Positions 59,498-64,000 of a stretch of DNA of 64,000 nt are shown in pieces (the first letter of the stretch is position 1; each line of letters opens with the position of its first letter). A program made the position numbers and the translations under genes. The notes below the pieces were generated by a model. It was given only the letters and a program-made list of their open reading frames with translations. It searched no databases and was not told the origin of the DNA. Source of the stretch: Distichodus sexfasciatus (lineage: Eukaryota > Chordata > Actinopteri > Characiformes > Distichodontidae); assembly GCA_032718565.1 (NCBI GenBank), contig JAVGVS010000110.1:434001-498000 (forward strand), written 5' to 3'.

Positions 59498-60200
59498 ATG
59501 TAATATTATCCAAAAAATGGCATGCAAGAAATTATAAAATATTATAACAACATTGTTGTGGTATTATAGAATTGATATTTGAAAAGTGCATTCATAAAAA
59601 AGCATTTTGAATATTTAAATGGAGCATAAAATCTCGTTTTGAGTAAATGTTGGCCTTCATAAAAATTCTGGAAGATGCTATAAACATAAGGTGAAGAAGA
59701 ATGGCTTGTAAAAACTGTTTTTTTCCTGACTAACTAAAATAAAAGGTGCTGAATATATACTATACTATAAATATAAATATAATATACTATATAACGATAA
59801 AGATTAAAGAAGTAAATAATAATGTGGTGTGGGTTATTCTATATAAACTAACTACTAATTAACACTAATACTAATGACGACAAATATAGGTTAAGTAAAA
59901 TATAAACCAGTAAATACTTAAATGCTTATTTTACCGTTTATATTTACGGTCCGTTTCTACCTGACAAGGAATAAACGGAGACGCTCTTTGGGAGAACTCA
60001 TTTAAAAGGAGGGTTTCGTGATTAAACCTAGATATAAATGTATTTAATTTATAAACAAGATTTCATTCTTATGACACAATTTTGCTTTAAAAATGTACAG
60101 TAGGTGGCATATCATAGTGAATTTTACGCAATAAGACGTTGTAACTACTTTAACGTACTCATAGTAACTCCGTGAACCCCTACATTAACTGGAATGGTCT
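57612..60200. other. Intergenic region upstream of sowahc
   Basis: 57612-57910 is unique and GC-balanced, with an ATGCAAAT octamer (57784-57791) and a TGACAGCCAATGAGG word (57817-57831). 58590-58790 contains the X-box/CCAAT module. 59100-60180 is AT-rich with poly(T) runs at 59219-59242 and 59467-59493. No septin or other gene was recognised on either strand. Confidence 0.6.
58704..58721. promoter_or_regulatory. Candidate RFX X-box overlapping a CCAAT box
   Basis: GTTGCCCTAGCAAC (58704-58717) is a 14-bp palindrome-like match to the RFX X-box pattern. Its last C begins CCAATCAG, an NF-Y CCAAT core. The pair lies 1.9 kb upstream of the sowahc start codon. RFX and NF-Y co-binding is known at ciliary and MHC class II promoters; function here is inferred from motif only. 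Confidence 0.4.
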
Positions 60201-60204
60201 CGCC

Positions 60205-60340
60205 CTGATTGGGTCCGCCTCACTATTGGCCAGGTCCCAAACCGCATACTAGCGCACTTAAAAGTACGCCAAAGCTATCAATCATTGTGTTTTAACGCAC
60301 TGTGTAGTGTACGAGTATGGGACGTTTGTGCAATGCAAAT
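60205..60340 (+). promoter_or_regulatory. Candidate sowahc promoter: two CCAAT boxes and an octamer
   Basis: CTGATTGGGT (60205-60214) and CTATTGGCCA (60223-60232) are two inverted CCAAT cores 17 bp apart, followed by an ATGCAAAT octamer (60333-60340) and TCCATTTCGGC. They lie about 300-440 bp upstream of the ATG. No TATA box at a sensible position was seen. The transcription start is not determinable. Confidence 0.4.
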
Positions 60341-60404
60341 GCCTCCATTTCGGCTCGTTCACGGCGGCTGCGCTTCTAAAGTCATAATGGCATTTTGAGC
60401 CAAA

Positions 60405-60710
60405 ATGGACGACGATGTGACCCAGTTTCCGAACGGTGATAGAAACGAGTTGCTATGGCGGGGGTTGCCGCAAACAGCTTTGCAAGCACTGCGACCCCTA
60501 TCTGGCACTTTACCTAATGATGCATTTTTTTTTTTTTTTTTGGATAACCTACTTTTTGGAGGCAGGAGGGCGGAATGTTTGTGCCTGCGCTTTACGAGTT
60601 TGTCAAGCGACAAAAATCGAGAAATTAATTTTGCTACAAATGTACGATGGCGACGGAGTGCACGCAGGAGGCCGTTTTGGAGTTTCTCATTGATAAAGGG
60701 GGGCGTGTGA
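60405..60710 (+). other. Overlapping upstream ORF in sowahc leader
   Basis: An ATG at 60405 opens 101 codons (MDDDVTQFPNGDRNELLWRG ...) in a different frame from sowahc and overlaps its first 64 nt. It crosses a poly(T) run (60525-60541) that encodes FFFFF and is indel-prone. If the leader begins upstream of 60405, this could restrain sowahc translation. It has no recognisable protein similarity. Confidence 0.3.
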
Positions 60711-62278
60711 GAAATAAAGAGTTACTGGCGCATTTCAAAGTGTTTTTGGGCAGTGACAATCCGAGGAGAACGCAGCTGAAAGAGTCGTTTAAGCGCTTCG
60801 TGGATAACATTGCCTACGTCAAGCAGCAAGATGGAGAGAAATTCGTGATTTTGAAGAAGAAATATCGCGACCCGGACGTGCGGAGCGACCAGCTGGAGGG
60901 AGAGGGTTATAGCGGACAAGAACTCGAATTTGCGTCGATGCGCAACGAGCCTGGAGCACCCAAAGACCAAACTAACGGAGTGTCATATTCAGAAATTAAT
61001 GCAAACGGTTTTAATAAAGGTGCATGCAGTGTCGACCCAGATTTGTCTAATGACACTCGTTTGGGGCGCGGTGCAAAAAGTTGGAGTGAAGAAAATCGTG
61101 TGGAAGCTGACGGTAGAAGACGTGCATGCCATTTGCAAGAATCTGACCTGTGCATATCAGACGTTGCACTGGTCGAAGTCTCAGATGTTGCACATGTTAA
61201 AGACCAGGAGCCTCTAATCACTGGAAACGTCTGTGCAAAAGTTCCAAAAGCAAACGGCGTGGATATGGAGGAAGATGCCAGTAACTGTGGCAACCAAGAA
61301 TCCGGGCGTGATGCTGCACCTCATGTCGTCAGGCGCAGACGGCCGTCTCGGGGCTCGCAGCGGCCCCTGAAGGACGAAGGCGAGGCCGAGCCGGATTGCG
61401 CCACGCCAAAAGGGGTGAGAAGGCATGCTCCGAGGGCCGGCTCCTCTCCTGGCCGACGCCCCCTGGTGCGCAGGAGCTCGCAGGGACAGATGGTGGGGGG
61501 CCGACGACGGGATTCGGTGAAGAGCGAAGGGGATTCGTCCTCGGTGGCCGAAGACGACTGCGCCACGGCGACGCTGGACCCGCTGGAGCACGAGTGGATG
61601 ATGTGCGCCAGCGACGGCGAATGGGAGAGTCTGCGGCGACTTCTGGAGTCTGAGCCGGGCCTCGTCGGGAAGAAGGACTTCGTCACAGGCTTCACGTGCC
61701 TGCATTGGGCAGCCAAGCAGGGCAAACACGAGCTCCTGGCGATGTTAGTCACTTACGCGCGGCAGCACTCTGTGGCGGTCAACGTGAACGCCCGTTCCAG
61801 TGCCGGATACACCCCTCTGCACCTGGCGGCCATGCACAGGCATGTGGAGGTGATGAAGCTGCTGGTGGGTGCCTATGACGCCGATTTGGAAGTGCGGGAC
61901 TACAGCGGAAGAAAACCTTCCCAGTACCTTGACGCCAGCATGGCGCAGGACATCCGGGACATCATAGGAGCCTGCGAGGACCCCGAAAGGGAGAACGTTG
62001 AAGGTGGAGCGGGGCGCTGGCGTCTCACCAAGGTCCTCCAGTCCAACCTGAAACCGCTGAGGCTGCTGAGTCTCGCCGAAGAGGCGGCAGGAGTGGGCGA
62101 CGGCCAGGCCAGGCCCAAGTCTTTGTACCGCAAGTCCTCGGTCGGCAGGATCAAGCTGAACCGCAGCAAGTTCAAAAGCCAGATCGTTCACAGCACCTCG
62201 TTCCGGGAGACGGAGGAAGGAGGCGAGGATCTGAAGAGTCCCAGCAAGTCCAGGCCCATTTCCAACCTCTTCGGCTAG
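60647..62278 (+). CDS. sowahc: Sosondowah ankyrin-repeat protein, SOWAHC-like
   Basis: A single-exon 543-codon gene; the ATG has A at -3 and G at +4 (strong context). Residues about 4-78 form the N-terminal SOWAH winged-helix-like domain (EAVLEFLIDKGGRVRNKELL, FKRFVDNIAYVKQQ, VILKKKY). Residues 80-310 are low-complexity, with a basic RRRRPSRGSQRP stretch. About 314-430 carry ankyrin repeats (EHEWMMCASDGEWESLRRLL, GFTCLHWAAKQGKHELLAML, GYTPLHLAAMHRHVEVMKLL). The tail holds LYRKSSVGRIKLNRSKF and IVHSTSFRE, conserved in the SOWAHC group. The family is usually single-exon, and SOWAHC lies near SH3RF3 in human, which favours C over A, B or D. The biochemical role of the family is poorly known. Confidence 0.9.
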   Translation: MATECTQEAVLEFLIDKGGRVRNKELLAHFKVFLGSDNPRRTQLKESFKRFVDNIAYVKQQDGEKFVILKKKYRDPDVRSDQLEGEGYSGQELEFASMRNEPGAPKDQTNGVSYSEINANGFNKGACSVDPDLSNDTRLGRGAKSWSEENRVEADGRRRACHLQESDLCISDVALVEVSDVAHVKDQEPLITGNVCAKVPKANGVDMEEDASNCGNQESGRDAAPHVVRRRRPSRGSQRPLKDEGEAEPDCATPKGVRRHAPRAGSSPGRRPLVRRSSQGQMVGGRRRDSVKSEGDSSSVAEDDCATATLDPLEHEWMMCASDGEWESLRRLLESEPGLVGKKDFVTGFTCLHWAAKQGKHELLAMLVTYARQHSVAVNVNARSSAGYTPLHLAAMHRHVEVMKLLVGAYDADLEVRDYSGRKPSQYLDASMAQDIRDIIGACEDPERENVEGGAGRWRLTKVLQSNLKPLRLLSLAEEAAGVGDGQARPKSLYRKSSVGRIKLNRSKFKSQIVHSTSFRETEEGGEDLKSPSKSRPISNLFG

Positions 62279-64000
62279 AATCCCGAGGCTGAGATTTGTT
62301 AGTACGGCTTAAAAAGTGTTGTGGGAAAACGATTGCTACGTCTTGACAAAGTACGAGTTTACCTCTTAGGCTCCGACAATGTAGCACTTATTTCAGTTTA
62401 CGTTCATTCCCTCCTAACAAGCATTCCACACGCCACTAAGCTGTCTGTTTACCAGCTTATATCAGGGATTTATCCCTGCACTTAGACCAGACTATGAACC
62501 TGCGGTAGAAGAGAGTAGCCAAATAGGTCTGATAAAGGTGAAAACCTGAACCCTTCAGCACTTACACCACCAAAAGTGGACCTGCACTTGACACTTTGAG
62601 ATGAAACGGAGATGCTAGATTGAAAAACTGACACTTTAATCAATAACGAATCCAAAATCTACTAACATAGCTTTTAAAATGGGTTAATGTACAATTTATA
62701 AGCTTTGCACAGTTTTGACCTGTTTTAATCAACACCTTTAATGCTTGGCATGGTACCATCTCAGCCTTTTGCTGTGCCTTTAATACCGTGCTGTCTTCCT
62801 GTTTTGGCTAGTTTGGTGTTGGTGTTCTTTTTAATGAGTAATATGCTGATGTGAACATGCAAAGAATACAGTTTAAACTTAATACGATGTACAAGGTGCT
62901 CTGATTTTTGGCCAATGACAGTGATGAAAATTGCACACTTTTATTGTTAGCTTATCCGATTTTGTTACTGAACTCTTTCCGATGAACGTGTTTATCGTTT
63001 GTGGGGTGACATTTTGTGAAATCCTAAGACTGTTTTTTGTGATTGAAGGTACCTTTAGAGCCCATTCTTTTTTACGTCAAATGTTTGCCTTGTAATCTCA
63101 ATTAAAATACACATTTTATGCAAGAAATAAATCCTAAATGAGAGAAGCACTGACCAATGACGTCTCTTTCATGAATCATTTACGCATTAGTAATTATTCT
63201 TCTGATTACCTAACAGCCAACCATCTGGTATGCGTTCATTATTAATTTGTCTGGAGGTATCTGATATCTCACCTAGCATCTGTTTAGCTGTGTTTTTAGG
63301 AAGATGACACTCTTTTAAGCATTACAGAACGTTCGAGCTGCAGTATCTACATGCTTTCATTTGGCTATAATTTAATGATGTTCTTATGGCGTCTTCAGCG
63401 TTATAATTAAAGTTATGAGTGATAAGTTTCTTATCATGTCCTAAATTAATTTTAGATATGACCATTAATGGTTATGTATGATGTTTGAAATGGGTTCATT
63501 TTGATAAGATGAGAATTGAGAATGATCAAAAACAGTTTGACCGAGTAGATGTTCTTTCAGATGAACTTTTATAGAATTTTACACTTGGACGCAATTAGCT
63601 TTGCAAAAATGGACTGGTGATCGTGCAGAGAGTAACGGAAGATAAAACGTCCTGCCAGTAGAGCGAACAGAATAATCTTTTGTATTAACCTGTTTAAATG
63701 AATTTATGAAAAGGCAGATGTGTAATAATCTGTAGTACGTGTCCAGTACATTGAACATACGCTGAACATCGCCAAGCCCTGTCCACAAAAAGCGAGGCAG
63801 CATCTTTACCACTCAAAAACAACTCAAGAATGTACTTTTACTTCAGATGTTGACCTTTTTATCTTAATAAAGAAATGCAAATTTTATCTAAGAAATAAAT
63901 CTAATGTAAGAGAAACGGTGAACAATGTCTTTAATCTTCCATGAATCATTAACACATTATTTATTCTTCTTCTGAGTATCTCATAGACAACCATTATTTG
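62279..64000 (+). other. sowahc 3' UTR / downstream region
   Basis: AT-rich sequence with AATAAA signals at 63126-63131, 63866-63871 and 63894-63899, and ATTTA-type words. No further gene is evident. The stretch ending near 63230 is repeated at 63830-64000. Confidence 0.6.
63050..64000 (+). repeat. Duplicated 3' segment (spacing ~770 bp)
   Basis: 63080-63230 (GTTTGCC...AAGAAATAAATCCTAAATG, AGAGAAGCACTGACCAATG, CATGAATCATTTACGCATTA, GCCAACCAT) and 63850-64000 (GTTGACC...AAGAAATAAATCTAATGTA, AGAGAAACGGTGAACAATG, CATGAATCATTAACACATTA, GACAACCAT) align along about 150 bp. The second copy runs off the window. Confidence 0.75.

Overview
The window is vertebrate, almost certainly teleost, nuclear DNA. 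It has GT-AG introns, tRNA-derived SINEs, hAT-, Tc1- and TTAA-type DNA transposon remnants, dense (GT)n and (CT)n microsatellites and large intronic minisatellites. There is no prokaryotic or organellar signature. A SINE family related to cyprinid DANA/mermaid elements hints at an otophysan fish, but that is weak inference.

Two protein-coding genes are recognised, both on the plus strand. (1) sh3rf3 (POSH2, a RING-type E3 ligase and scaffold with four SH3 domains) covers most of the window. Its RING exon must lie upstream, since bases 1-15085 look like intron. Nine downstream coding exons lie at 15086-15361, 20812-20907, 30643-31026, 36092-36204, 36686-36864, 40990-41261, 43049-43413, 45447-45808 and 50607-50775. 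All splice phases agree. The two middle exons, which should encode a linker and the third SH3 domain, carry an in-frame stop and frame-breaking insertions, while every flanking exon is intact. (2) A single-exon sowahc-like gene (sosondowah ankyrin-repeat family) lies at 60647-62278. The order SH3RF3-SOWAHC, same strand, matches the human chromosome 2q13 neighbourhood and supports both names. SEPTIN10, which sits between them in human, was not found.

Layout: 1-15085 is intron 1 tail, with MITEs, SINEs, a 1-kb CT tract and a tandem array of SINE-derived units. 15362-50606 holds eight introns with several minisatellites: a 21-bp array (17.0-18.3 kb), a 22-bp array (24.6-26.1 kb), a 42-bp array (29.1-30.0 kb), a telomere-like G/C-strand pair (31.1-32.5 kb) and two more copies of the 22-bp array (33.5-34.3 kb inverted, 41.5-42.5 kb). 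At least one 22-bp array sits inside a terminal-inverted-repeat element, so the family looks like a MITE turning into a satellite. 50776-55700 is the sh3rf3 3' region, containing a tandem array built from a decayed Tc1/mariner transposase segment and an unidentified coding-like terminal exon (55293-55411). 55700-60640 is intergenic: a CT tract, hAT remnants, an X-box/CCAAT module and the sowahc promoter. 62279-64000 is the sowahc 3' region with an internal duplication.

The two genes have no evident joint pathway; their proximity is ancestral synteny. No bacterial-type system, CRISPR array, virus or toxin gene was seen. The observations best worth checking are the damaged third SH3 domain, the TIR-bounded minisatellite family, the transposase-derived tandem array and the orphan exon. 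All motifs were read by eye; no alignments or searches were run.
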